64,000 nucleotides of DNA from Tridacna crocea (Eukaryota > Mollusca > Bivalvia > Cardiida > Cardiidae). The notes below the pieces were generated by a model. The model was not told the origin of the DNA and ran no database searches. It worked only from the letters and a program-made list of their open reading frames with translations. The position numbers and the translations under genes were made by a program. Positions 52,130 through 63,798 of the stretch are shown here, one piece after another. Positions within the stretch are counted from its first letter, which is position 1; each line of letters starts with the position of its first letter. The stretch lies in contig OX031065.1 of NCBI GenBank assembly GCA_943736015.1, positions 35,106,427-35,170,426 on the forward strand, read 5' to 3'.

Positions 52130-53870
52130 CATATTATCAAGTGGTCTTCAAGGAACTTCAGCCTGATGGTTGCCATAAAAAGGCGAGACCTGGAGCGCCA
52201 TCACCTTCCGAGACCTGGAGCGTCATCACCTTCTACACATCTGATAAAAACACAAGAGTAAAAATTGGTATTGATCAGTATGCAAACATAGAAATTTCTA
52301 AGAATTCACTTGATAGCAAGGAATTTCTTTTGTCCAGCGTTTAAATATAAGTAGTACATATATCAGGTGCATTTTTGACTCAGAAAGACGAAATACCGCC
52401 TCTCAGTGAGCATACTTATCATATTTTTTTTTTTTCAAAAGATAAATGTATGTTTCGTTGTAATAGCGTAAATGCAGTAGAAGATGTTAAAAAATCGAAG
52501 CAAGCATACGTTACCAGGTGTTCGTACAAAGCCACCAAGACTCTTTCCAAGAAACAAAAGGATTGAGGTCGTCTCTTTAAAAATGAGGTGCACAATCTAG
52601 ATGCTAGAAAGATACATTATCAATGTCACTGTCGCTGAAATTACATCAGAAGCCAACGAAGACCTGTAATGCACAGATACTTAATCAGCTACGTCTAAAT
52701 TCGAAAGAGCTTTTAACTATTATTTCAAGTATATTATGCCAGCATACTTAAAGGAATAAAAAATATCGGTAAAAAGAAGAAAGAATATCGTTTTGTCTGG
52801 GAATGTTCACTCTCATCGTATGAAAATCCTGATATGCACCATAAAAATCACATGACAAGTAAGTGAAATGGAAAACTAGTGAAAAAAAAAAAAAGGTCAG
52901 GTCGTTTAAGCAGCTTTTGAACTAGCAGAAGTTGAGCTGCGATGCTTTTAATAGTCTGCAATGAATTTCAGAAGTGAAACCAAGCGACAGGTTTCTGCAA
53001 TGCTATGGTCATCTACGAAATTTTAACTTAATACCGGGCAATACAAACCTCCTGATCTCGTAAAGGACTTTTTGCAGTACGTAATTTCCAATAAACCTGG
53101 CAAGGATATAAAAGAGTGACCAGATTGTCAACTTCAACGGTCAAGGACTTGTGTTACGCATTTAAGCCAATGGTGAATGGACCATGCCTAACCACACTTT
53201 AAATGGCAAATGTGGCGTTTTGAAAGTCATATAAAAAATCAGCAAGAAGATTTTTCGAATTTATCTTGGTTTCTGTGCTGAGAGATGTTTGGTTTGTTTA
53301 AGTGCAGAATCTCCCATCCTTGTCTGACAGACTTTCAAAACAGCTCAAAACAGCTGAAAATAGTCATGGCGACTGCAACCTATTTATCACCGTGAATACA
53401 ACAATGCAACATATACTGTAAACATCTCCAAACACTAGTTATAACGATAGACAGAAGTATTTGATTGCTGTGGCAAGGAAAGCATAACCGTTTATATGCC
53501 AATCCTCAGAACGCTTTCTCAGTATCATTGTAAGAATGGAAGCATTTTACACCATCTTTTCCTTCTTTGGTGCGGTTGGTAAGATGATAAATGGCAAGGG
53601 CCTTACAGATATTGTGACCGAGTCTCAAGTTTGTGCTATTGGATCCACTGAAAACGTTGATGTTGGGGATGCATACTCACCGTGCTCTACGCGTCACGAA
53701 GCTAGTCTCAGAGGGAAAGAGATACGAATCATCCTCTGTTATTTTGTGATCAGTACAACAGCACCACAAAACTCATCCCCAGATACCGATGCCCTTATCT
53801 TGTTGGACAATTATATATATATGAAACTTAAAGTGTCATTTTATTTGAAACTGGCACAAAGTTAATGCCT
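52130..53870 (+). pseudogene. Degenerate protein-coding remnant, family not identified
   Basis: Broken frames on the plus strand: GAWSVITFYTSDKNT (from ~52,195), then CMFRCNSVNAVEDVKKSKQA (~52,450), a stretch with YIKNQQEDFSNLSWFLCREM (~53,230), and a 109-codon frame at 53,536-53,865 with FYTIFSFFGAVGKMINGKGLT-D and VCAIGSTENVD. Stops and frame changes separate them. The pieces read like one decayed gene, perhaps of a multicopy or transposon-related family, but I cannot name it. CATCACCTTC with GAGACCTGGAGCG is duplicated at ~52,187-52,225. Confidence 0.3.
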
Positions 53871-54147
53871 TCTCCTCCCTGTGCAGAAAGGAAAAGCTGT
53901 GTGTGCAGTTTTACCAGCGATTCACTGTCTTGCAGGACACGACAAATACATCTGTTCGTAAATGCAAAGTATCTGCTCTGAATTTGCTCAGAAAAATAAA
54001 GAATATATAGAAACCTTTTTAAAGCTTGGTCATAAACAAGCACAAATTGTGTCACGCCGGACGTCTATAGCGTCCTTGAGATCGATTAAAAGCCCTTTAT
54101 TTATAACTTTTTTTAAATCAAACTTGCTACACAATAAATCACATACA

Positions 54148-54190
54148 TACATACATACATACATACATACATACATGCATACATACATTC
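54148..54190. repeat. (CATA)n microsatellite
   Basis: About ten units of ACAT/CATA with one CATGCATA interruption. Confidence 0.8.
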
Positions 54191-54432
54191 TGAACTGAAA
54201 AGAATGTTACATGAAAAGCGTCATAGGATATTTACGGAATAGTCACGCCATTATAAATTCTTCAAACATCGTATAGGATATTGTTGATATTGTAACAGTA
54301 TCGTTCGAGGTTTTGAGAATCCCGTCGACTTTTTAAATAAGAATCAAAGCATCAAAAATGGTCAAAAACTGCATACTGATGTTAAATTGTTCTGCTGTTT
54401 ATAGCATGACAAGCTAAACCTCCGTATTTCAT

Positions 54433-54670
54433 TTCAACTCTTCACCATAAGAGACATTTTAGACTCGTCCAAATTTGAAGAGTATCATGATAAAAAAGTA
54501 AATAAGATTCAAATGATGTAAAGCTCTTTTAGCAAGGTTGTAAGCATTGCGGGGAAAATGAGAAAATACTTGAACTAGTTACAAATATTCTTTCCTATTT
54601 CAACAATGGTCTCCAAGGCCTCTCATCCTAGTAGTTATTGAAACACGTAGCTGTCGGATAAAGGGTAAAA
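54433..54670 (-). mobile_element. Family A MITE, old
   Basis: Reverse copy. CAACTCTTCACCATAAGAGA, TTTTAGACTCGTCCAAATTT and GATAAAGGGTAAAAG remain; the hairpin is heavily mutated. Confidence 0.5.
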
Positions 54671-55146
54671 GATTAAAGCTAATCTTTAGGATTTCTCGGT
54701 CTTGTATCTATGCTCCCTTTTACAGATTGGTGATGTCATGTTAAATTTTGGTTCATAGTGTTTTGTGCAATTTTTAATCGCATTTCACGGACAGTGTTAA
54801 TCAAGTTTAGAGTTCACAGAAAATGCACTCTCTTCTTTCGTCAACATTGTTCTATGTTATGTGGAATGTTCTCCCCATAACAACCTTCAAATTTTATCAA
54901 CTGTGACTTTCTCTATCGAATCAAAATAAAAATTCGTGTTATACTATTTTGCCTTTTCATAGTTTACTGATAAAAGTTATGTTTAGTCAGGACGGTCCTT
55001 TACAAAATAGCACTGTGTTTCACTGGCATGTCATAAGTACGCTTGCGCAAAGTTCTGACAAAAGGAGGATGATACCATCTCCCTGATGCATTGTACCAAG
55101 CAAGCTTTCGCATAAAGAATGGGCCACTTTTTAACGACGAAATAAT

Positions 55147-55235
55147 GAGGTTGACTGGTCCTTGGAAATAAAGATAATTGACTTGTAGTGAAAAGTTTCG
55201 GCTCAAGACGATAACAAGACATTAGGCCCCCTTTT
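55147..55235. repeat. Dispersed repeat shared with 39.35 kb
   Basis: GAGGTTGACTGGTCCTTGGA ... GTGAAAAGTTTCG ... TTAGGCCCCCTTTTG in the same order as at 39,353. Confidence 0.5.
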
Positions 55236-55876
55236 GCTAAGCCAGGCTTAGCGTGACATCATTTGCAGGGTTGCGTTGTTCTTTGCTGCGAAGCAACCGT
55301 GCTATCTCGCCCTATAGTACTAGATATTTCATCCTAGTTTTCATACCTGGAGTCTAGGTGGAGTTACACAACGTTACGTACAACACGAAGGCAGTCAGCT
55401 AAGGTTTGGTGGTGTATTGGACGTGTCTTAACGGATTCATGATTCAGGTTTGGTATATAAACTTAACGGAGAGATTTTTCCGTGAAGGAATACAGCACTC
55501 ATTCCCTTTCTATCATTTTATATGTAAACAAAGAATACACGAGATATTAAGGCTAGTTTTAAGAAGTATGTTCTTTTTACGTGCGTTCAAAGACTATTTT
55601 CGAATGCTTCATAGTTAAATTAGTGCTAACTTTTTCCAAAGATTCATTGTAAAATTTGATATAAATATAAACAAAAAGATAAAGATGGTATATTTATATC
55701 AAGTTAAACATCATGCATGGCATAAATCTTTTAAAAATGTTTTAAAATAACGGGAGAAATATGTCATACACGACGTTTAGCTGAATATGTTACTACTACT
55801 ACTATTTATAATAATTGGAAACGAACAAAAAAGGATAGTAAACCATTTACAAGTACGATTAATTTAATTGTATAAA
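55236..55876. other. No gene recognised
   Basis: A 70-codon frame at 55,406 shows no known domain. ACT microsatellite at ~55,790. Confidence 0.4.
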
Positions 55877-56026
55877 TGGGAGCATTGCTGAAATTATTAT
55901 TGAAAAGAAGAAAGTAAAAGGTGGACAGGAAATGCCAGAAAGTAAAAGGTGGACAGGAAATGCCACAGCATTTCCTGTCCACCTTTTACTTTCTTCTTTT
56001 CAATAATAATTTCAGCAATGCTCCCA
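55877..56026. repeat. Perfect palindrome with ~58-bp arms
   Basis: The left arm, from GGGAGCATTGCTGAAATTAT to GGTGGACAGGAAATGC, is repeated exactly in reverse on the right. The ~33-bp loop is itself a direct repeat of the inner arm (GAAAGTAAAAGGTGGACAGG). No related copy elsewhere in the window. Confidence 0.8.
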
Positions 56027-56344
56027 ATGAGCAATACGTAAAATCATCAAATGGACCAAGACATGTAAGATTCACATGCTTACATAATCTGTTCTATTTC
56101 GAAAGAAAACAACGCTTGGACTCTATTCTTCCAATGAATTAACATTTTTGCTGAAAAACATTCCTCCAAAAAAAAGCAATTTCTTTGAAATGATATCCCC
56201 CGCCGAAAAAATTTACTCGACCGCGTAATTCAGAATCTCTCCTAATCGACAATTTTGCATCGAATCATAGAAAAGTAAATCGGAGGAATAGTTTATTGTT
56301 AACTATTATAAAGTTTCACGAAATTCCGTTAAATGGTATTGGTG

Positions 56345-56430
56345 ATTTTCTCCCGGAATGACGGAAGGATGGACGGAAGGACGGAAGGACAAACAGACGG
56401 ACAACGCTAAAACTATATTCCTCCGCGGAG
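56345..56430. repeat. 'ggacggaagg' repeat tail
   Basis: GGATGGACGGAAGGACGGAA, then ACAGACGGACAACGCTAAAA and ATTCCTCCGCGGAGGATAA. A type of dispersed repeat end I associate with molluscs. Confidence 0.5.
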
Positions 56431-56716
56431 GATAAGAATATCGAATGATAGTTTTAAATGTTTACTAAACGGCAAAATGTTAGATTCATTCATATTGGGA
56501 GTATATTTCCTTACGCGTTAAATGCGACTCGCATGATAAAATCCGAAATTACGAGAGCAAGCCTAGTTACCAGTATTTTCCCAATTCCATGTTGTTTTGC
56601 GGTGCGCTTTTCCTCAGGCTCCGAGACGTCTGAAGTGAGACATCTTAGTAAATGGCCAAAGCAAATACATTATTGGTCTAATTAATTTTTCAGAACCGAC
56701 AGATCTGGAACCAACA

Positions 56717-57011
56717 ATGAAACTACAGATTGGTTGGATAGTTGGCACTTTTCTAACATTAGCTTGTAAAGTGAATGTCATCTTAACCCAAAGCTGGACC
56801 GGAAATGAAACCGGCACCAATGCCCCCATTGCTAGTGTCTTTGATATGGTGAATGGTGTTGACCTGCAGAGCATCATTGGTGACTTACAGAAAGATGGAC
56901 GGTTGCTAGAGTTGTTGAGCTCTGCAGTTTCCAACAATTTAGACATAAACAGAAAATGTGTAGAAGATATTGGTCTTGCCTTTACATCGACAAATATGTG
57001 GGCTGTGAAAA
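56717..57011 (+). CDS. NRF-type exon 1
   Basis: ATG at 56,717 begins a hydrophobic leader (KLQIGWIVGTFLTLACK). N-glycosylation site NET. Ends TNMWAVK + A before GTAAGT. The upstream frame has no better start. Confidence 0.85.
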
Positions 57012-60000
57012 GTAAGTTTTATGGTTTAGCTTTCGCCATTTTCAACATTTTCAGACATATAGTGGCTCCAATAAGCCTATTCATGCATTCGGAGAGTTTT
57101 ATTTCTTTATAAACTTTGTTAAACATTCTTTTTAAGCCACCTACTTCTCCCTTGGTTCAACTTCAGCGAAAGAACATATAACTATGAAAAAAGAATTCAT
57201 GGTGGCTTTCATATTGCTTTGAAATGGGTTTTGCCGAGCTTCAATCGATGCCTATCAGCACCACTCGCCCAACGGAGTGTGTGCGTATGGATTTCTTTTC
57301 CCTAGAATCTAGCAAGGGTGGTATTGAAAATATCCTTGTGATTACGGACCATTTCACCCGTTTTGCACAGGCAATTCCGTGCCGTAATCAGACTGCTCAG
57401 ACCACTGCAAAGTCCCTTTAGCATCAGAAACCAGCAAGCAAGCCCCCCAGACCGAGGACAGCTACGATAAGCGGATCCGGGAAACGAGACTGGAGGTCGA
57501 AGACATCGTTTTGTACGGAACGTGGGTCTGCAGGGAAAGCATAAGCTTGCCGATGGTTGGGATAGACATCCTCATGTTGTTCTGGAGATGCACAACACTG
57601 ATATTCCCGTCTACAGTGTCAGACGACGAGACCGAGTGGGCCCGGTACGATGTCTTCCGTTTAACTGTGTACCTAGTGAAGAGCCTGGAGATATCCGCGA
57701 GGATCCTCCAAAACGCCAAGGGAAACAGTTCATTTCCACTGCCTCGACTGATACATCTGAATCGAATAAGACACGAATATACGAAGTACATCACACCACA
57801 GAGATGGTGTTTTTCAGTAGAGCGTCCAGCTTCCCAGACCACAGCCACAGTAGAATGCTTGATTTTTGCACAAGTTAAATAACACTAAGACTTTTCTTTC
57901 TTTGCAGATAATCTTTGAAATGGCAGGATTTATTTTTTAAGCACCTATTTCCATTTGTATATATGACTGTATTTGCCTTGTGCATATGTACGCTTGTGAG
58001 TCGTGTTTAGTGTGCGAATGTGTGCTAGTTGTCTTTGCCCGTTAACTTCTTTCCTGCTCTTTTCTTCCCGCACTTTTATTTGCAGCTCTTCAATAACAAT
58101 ATTGACCGCTCGGCACTCTCTCTCTATATACTTCATACGTTAGTGTCGTACATGTACATTTTTGTCTTGGTACCCCACAGAAATTTCATCTTTGGGAAGA
58201 AACCAGTGTCTGTTCCGGTAAGAATATTTTATTTTTCATGTCGTTTCTTACCGTTGATATGACAATCTGGAATATTTTAACATTTTTCACATTGTATATG
58301 TTTCATTGCTAAGACCTTTTTTGTATTTTGTCATTTCAGGTCTTCTTTTTACTTTTCATCCTATTCTGTGTCTTAGTACCGATCTATTCATCATGGAATA
58401 ATCATGGAATAAATCGATATTAAGAGAGCCAGTACTTTGTTCATCTTTAAACCCCGGTGAACATTAAAAAAAAATGGTGCATACTCGATACATACACCAG
58501 AAAATTGTAGTCTTATTGAAGACTGATAAACTGTATTGGAATTTAATGCCATTTTAATAGCTGCCATCATCTCACTTTGTCAGCTCGTATTTCCTGGCTT
58601 TTTCATACTAATACGGACACAAGGGACACAACTTTCTTTCCAATTCACTAACTGCTTTTCTCACATGCATCTAGAGTAAGAGGCGAAAAAATTCCGGAAA
58701 GAAACTTTGCCTCAAAACCATCAGGTCACGCGTTGGATATGCTATCCTCTGTTCCACTCCACCGGGCAGTCTAGTTAAAAATGAAATAAGCATTTTGCTG
58801 TATTTTTTTTTCATGCAGTGCTTGACTCCATAGGCAAACCTCATAGTGGAATTCTGTATAACTTGGATCCTAATTGGCTGGGCTCCTACGACGAGTGTGT
58901 TGGTATTCAGGCTATTACTTACTCAAATGACACCATAAAGTCTGATCCTGTACACCACTTTGACGGGAAGTATTGTAAAATTGGGATACCGGTACCATTT
59001 ATACCCAAAATACCAAACCCTATGGTAAGTTCTCTCTTTAAGTTGACTGACATTTTGTAAATGTGGTCCTTTTGATGTAAATCCTAGTTATATAGAGCTA
59101 GTCAAATTGAATTAACTCTTTACCAAACGACAAAATTATAGACTGGTTCAAATTGAAAGCATTTGCAGACGACAAAATAAAGGTGACTGAAAAATTGAAA
59201 TTTGTTATGGGAAGGGTAGAAAACACTGTGGGAAAAGGAGAAAATGCTGGTCACCAGCATTTTCTCCTTTTCCTACAGTGTTTTCAAAAGCCTTCTTTCT
59301 CAGGGGTGTCAAAAGTAGGGATTGTGTGGTAAAGTTTCCATACAGGAAAAGGATAAACAATAGGATAAAATAAGTTAGGCATATAGCTAGCTACGTATAC
59401 CCTTCTCGTCTCAGTGTGAAAAAGTTATTGCAAGAAAGGAAAAACATCTGCTGTAGGTAATACTCGTAAAGTAAAGAATTCACTCATTTGAAAGAAAACA
59501 TTTATCCTAGTTTTTTTAGTTTTATACAAACCTGTTTTTCCCTAATTTCTGTAGGTGTATTTTATTCATTCCTAAATACCAAATGTAGATCTCGAGATCT
59601 GATTAAAAAAAAGGTACATTGTTTAATGTTGCGATGCCATAGCTTCATATCTCAGTGTTAAAGTTGCTAAATTATGAATATATGAAGTTACAGACTTTTT
59701 TTCATGTTATGATTTGTAAAATGTCATAGATGAAAACAGAGAGTTTTGCAGATTATATAGATCAAGGTCAGATTCACAAAATGTATTTGTTTAGTCAAGC
59801 TCACGAGATGAAAATCCGTCTGAGTTTTGGTGAATTGGATTTTTGTGTTTATATACTGTAGCACTGAAAGAGTTGAAGACTGAATTCCTTTATGAAGTAC
59901 ATTTTTTGTTATATGCGCTTTAAAAAAATAGTGGAAATTCAGTTATGACATTCAACCGCCGAAATTATTCTATTCCTATTAAATACTTTATATCGTTAAT

Positions 60001-63000
60001 CATTCGGAAATGATATCGATCAGGACAGTTGATACTCTTTTTGACTATTAATTTGTTGCTGTCAAAACTTGAAAATGTTTTTTTCTGCTTTTGTCTCATT
60101 TTGGCTTTAATGTAGAGAATGGAATCCGACCACTTTTATCTTCTTTGCATTTTGTACGGGCCAAATCTACCAAGTAATTGCTGTAAGTGCCTCAACAAAT
60201 CAGATTAAATTCTGGTTAAAATTTGTACCTCCCCGAACTCCGCGACCGAGCCATGTTTAAATTTTATTTTTATTCATATTCCATGAGTAACTCGATCTGG
60301 GTAGTCAAAGGTCTATGCCACCCACACAATCAGTTTTTGTACGTGGAATTGAAGAAAAAAAGAATACGAAGAAAAGTTATATTGTTGGTTAATGCAAACA
60401 CCTTGCTATACATTATAGCGTTTATGAATTCAATGGGAAATGTACCTTGTCGAAATCCAGGCAATGTTGAGCTATGGAGAGAAAATTATTTCCAGTTTTA
60501 ACAATCATTTCACCGAGTTGTATAGAAAGACTCCGTAAGCAATAAATTTTTAGTGTGTTCAAATTTTCTAATGAGTGTTAATGACAGTTTTTGATATTTA
60601 TCGTCGGTTGCAGGTATTAGAAGACAGTGGAAACTTGAAGCTTGGTATTTGCCTACCTGACTCTTGTAATACTAACGATCTAAAAACCTTCATGAAATTT
60701 GGTAAGATAGTATAAAACGATTTCTTTCAAGCCCTTAAAACAGACTTCATTTCAATGTCATTTCTAGTGAACACTACTAATTAATACAATATAACTTTAC
60801 AAGTGTATGATGTTAGATCTTTTTCACTTGAAGAACAACAACAACGAAAAACGCGAAGGTTTTCATTTATAGCTTTCTTTTTACTACCATGAAAAAACGG
60901 CCACTTGCTTGTGAAAGGTGATGTTAATGTTACTTTTGGACTGTTGCACTATCTACAGTTACATAATCTAAGTTATGTTGCAAACAGATTTAAATAGAGA
61001 GTGGTCAAAACAACCCAAAATTGTAGAAAGTTAAAAATACGTCTTGGTAAATTACGAAAGGGGATAAAGATATAATCACAAGTAATTGTTCCTTGATCAA
61101 ACAAAATAATTTGTTTTTATATTAATCTAGTTGGACAGTATGTGTTCAATACCACATCGAGTTATGAGCCAGAAGCCGAGTGTCATGATGGTATTCCAAT
61201 GTCGACGAAGGCCATTGTAGCTATGTAATATATTCTTTTATGTCCTTAAGACGACTTAATATTTTCAATATGATTATAATTACAATTCATAGAACGAATC
61301 ATGTAGTGAAGACTGTAACTTTCACAATTTCGAGTTTTAACGACCCTAAGGAAGAAGCCTTGTTGAAAACTTTGTGAGAAAACGAGAAAAAATCCTGATA
61401 ACAGAAACAAGTTCAATCATTTGTATCACACTTAAATAATTGTCTATAAATTCTTTCATATGGGAAAAGCCTGCATTTTTGTTGAGTGGTAAAGAGTTAA
61501 GATCCACTTAGATGGGTCATTGTCATATTTACAGGCCACACTAGATTCTGTATCAGACTACACATTCTGCGCTGCTGCATCTCCATTGACCTGCTGTTTC
61601 CACAAGATAAATCCTGCTACCTCATTACACAGGTAGAGAAAAAAATCAAACAAGATTGTTTGTCATTTCGAGATACCATGTTTCCTAGCAGAAAGATGTA
61701 TGATATTATTGTGAGGGCTAATGTATTATGCACGCGTACATGCTATTCTGGTTCATATTGACGAGATGAAACGTTATTATAGCCATTTTCAAAAGCATTT
61801 TTGACGGCAGTGTCTTCATCATAATGGCAAGCGGCCAAATCTTGTAATTAAACCGTCAGTTATTGGAACTCATCAAAGACCCACACTAGACATGTGGTTA
61901 TGGTCTGATGACATACTGCAATGTACCTTAGTTACACATAGTTTAAAAAAGGACCTAGAGGAAGCGAGAAAATTGAGCCTCGACCTACCATTTGACTATT
62001 TTCATAAATGATGCTATTTTTCACGACTGAATATTTCTGAAGAAATTTATGGCTTATCAGTTATCTAGTGCCCATTTTATCATTCTGTTTTGCAAAATAT
62101 TGCTAATATTCACCTATTTATGGTCAGGTTAAAAAAAGAAAAGATGCAATTTTTAAATAGCGATATTGTCTTATTCTTGCTTCTTATTAACCCACAATCC
62201 CCCTTTAACTCAAGCTTTAGGAGAACCTCGTTTTGGCGTGTTTTTTTTTTTCCTTCAGAATTGTGGTGCGCTGCAGGCTGCAAGCTGCAGTAAATATCAG
62301 CTCCGGGCTATAAGTACATAAATGAATAAAGCTTTATGAGTAGGTGAATAAACGCATCAAAACGTATCGTTGGGCGTCAGCCTTGGCAGGCCGCGTAGCC
62401 TGACCTATATTATAAGGTCAGCACGAAAGGGAAAACTATGTAACAAATTTATGCTTACCTTTGTCGTTTCAGCTGCATTTTATCAGTGCTTGGATTACTG
62501 GTTGTTTTTGGAACGCTATACGATATCTACTTGAGATTAACGAAAACAAATGTTCTCAAGGAACATCACAAAGAAGAAACCACAAAAAAGAAAATTGAAG
62601 ATTCAAATGGCGATGCCAAAGTAAACATCAGTTTTGTGAGTGATGAAAAAATGAACGGAGACATTGATGTGAAATATGATTCAAACAGAGATGTTGAAAT
62701 GAACAAAGCTCCGAATGGAGATGCTGTTGTAGAAAATGGCAAACCGCCGTCACCGTTGATCAGACCTTCTGCCGAATATAGTAAGCAGTACTACATATTA
62801 AATGTTTGTGTCAAAGGATAAATGTCAATTTAACTGTAACACCTTTCCAATCTTCATTTAATTTGGTAACTTTTACATTGTATATCGTAAGGAGTCAGTG
62901 TTTTGTTAGAGTAAGGTTTAAACCTTGATATAGATGCTTTATTACGATACTTTTATCAGAGTAGTTAAACACATAATATTTTTTAAGGAACGTGTATTGT

Positions 63001-63798
63001 AACAAATTGGGAGAAAAATACATTCGTAATAGAGCGTGCAGAAAATACCCACAATCTTGAAGTGTTATGTCATTACACTTTTATACTGTATTCATATCAA
63101 AACTAACATGTATAAAAAATCCTTTTCGATCAGACTTATCTATTTACCATTTGTAAAATTGTAAACAGAAATCTGGTATATTTCTACGTGTTTACTGTAT
63201 GTACATGTCTCTTAAGCTCTTATATTTTTATTATATTTAGGTAATTTGGAGAAAATATTTCTATCATTTTCCGTCTACTCGAACGGTTTGAAGATACTAA
63301 GCACGAACCAATCAAAAGGAGCACTGACTTGTGTAAATGGAATACGGTTCCTTAGCATGACTTGGGTCATTCTGGGTCATTCGTTGAGGTTTGACGGTAA
63401 ATACTGACTTTTTATTCAAAGCTTTTCTTTACATTTATATTCAGTATTCAGTACACAGCATGCATCAAAACCAGTTAACTTCAGCTGAAATTATCATTTA
63501 ATTGTCATTGCGCGTCAGATAAATTGGTATATAATAAACTAATATTCATTAAAAATGCTACATTTAAGAAAGATAGTGACTTGATAACAAAAGTATACCA
63601 ATGAATAAAAAAATGAAGTTCTCGTTTAAATCTGATTTTTCACAAAACTAGAAAAAATGCAGGTACCCATTATGTATTTTCATTAAATATTTCAGTACAA
63701 AACACCGTACCGTACTACTTCCAAAGTAAAATCTGGCAGTGGACCTTTTATGGCATCTATAGTGCCACTGTGTCTGTAGATACTTTTTTCACTCTTAG
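56717..63798 (+). CDS. Nose-resistant-to-fluoxetine (NRF-6) type acyltransferase, 5' part of gene
   Basis: Seven exons (56717-57011, 58819-59024, 60614-60701, 61131-61224, 62473-62780, 63241-63396, 63696-63798) give 416 residues and run off the window. Order: signal peptide (~1-25), an extracellular NRF domain with conserved Cys and WAVKMLDSIGKPHSGILYN, GSYDECVGI, GKYCKIGIPVPF and LGICLPDSCN, then TM1 ICILSVLGLLVVFGTLYD, a polar cytoplasmic linker, and the start of an acyltransferase-3 domain (CVNGIRFLSMTWVILGHS, ATVSVDTFFTL). Family members are multi-pass membrane proteins; nematode NRF-6 and NDG-4 act in lipid or drug transport. The substrate here is unknown. Intron phases 1,0,1,2,1,1,2 all agree, and most donors are GTAA-type. 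Confidence 0.9.
57224..57880 (+). pseudogene. Ty3/gypsy pol remnant (integrase) in NRF-type intron 1
   Basis: 57,224-57,421 reads STTRPTECVRMDFFSLESSK and ENILVITDHFTRFAQAIPCR, the start of a retroviral-type integrase core. After a stop, 57,480-57,878 in another frame gives GLQGKHKLADGWDRHPHVV and NTDIPVYSVRRRDRVGPVR, matching the C-terminal part of gypsy pol. The region between, which should hold the rest of the catalytic core, is missing. No LTRs seen. Confidence 0.75.
58819..59024 (+). CDS. NRF-type exon 2
   Basis: Split codon gives M, then LDSIGKPHSGILYNLDPNW. Contains Cys in YDECVG and GKYCK. Ends NPM before GTAAGT. Confidence 0.9.
59112..59335 (-). mobile_element. Family A MITE in NRF-type intron 2
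   Basis: Reverse copy starting TTAACTCTTTACCAAACGAC, 87 bp after exon 2. Good hairpin; ends GTGTGGTAAAG without TTAA. Confidence 0.82.
59336..60613. other. NRF-type intron 2 sequence
   Basis: AT-rich. A 92-codon frame at 60,223-60,501 has no splice-consistent or recognisable content. Nothing else seen. Confidence 0.45.
60614..60701 (+). CDS. NRF-type exon 3
   Basis: VLEDSGNLKLGICLPDSCNT ... FMKF. The G-I-C-x-P-x-x-C motif is a hallmark of the family. Confidence 0.9.
61131..61224 (+). CDS. NRF-type exon 4
   Basis: VGQYVFNTTSSYEPEAECHD to KAIVA + AT. Acceptor ATTAATCTAG, donor GTAATA, phase 2, which fits only the exon at 62,473. Confidence 0.85.
61320..61500 (+). mobile_element. Family A-like remnant in NRF-type intron 4
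   Basis: TTTTAACGACCCTAAGGAAG, AAAACTTTGTGAGAAAACGA and GTGGTAAAGAGTTAA; the second hairpin arm is gone. Confidence 0.55.
62473..62780 (+). CDS. NRF-type exon 5
   Basis: Codes for the first membrane helix and the acidic/Asn-rich linker (KVNISFVSDEKMNGDIDVKY). Ends SAEY + A before GTAAGC. Confidence 0.88.
62781..63240. other. NRF-type intron 5
   Basis: Plain AT-rich intron, no repeat recognised. Confidence 0.5.
63241..63396 (+). CDS. NRF-type exon 6
   Basis: SNLEKIFLSFSVYSNGLKIL, then CVNGIRFLSMTWVILGHSLR, the opening of the acyltransferase-3 domain with its conserved His. Confidence 0.9.
63696..63798 (+). CDS. NRF-type exon 7
   Basis: VQNTVPYYFQSKIWQWTFYG to VDTFFTL; the next exon should supply the G of the family's SG motif and lies beyond the window. 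Confidence 0.88.

Noticed and set aside
60223-60501. 92-codon frame in NRF-type intron 2
   Set aside because: No compatible splice phase between exons 2 and 3, and no family resemblance.
61535-61632. Possible NRF-type exon after TTTACAG
   Set aside because: Exon 4 ends in phase 2. Joining here gives an immediate TAG, whereas 62,473 continues the frame into the expected membrane helix. The sequence also resembles the family D repeats.
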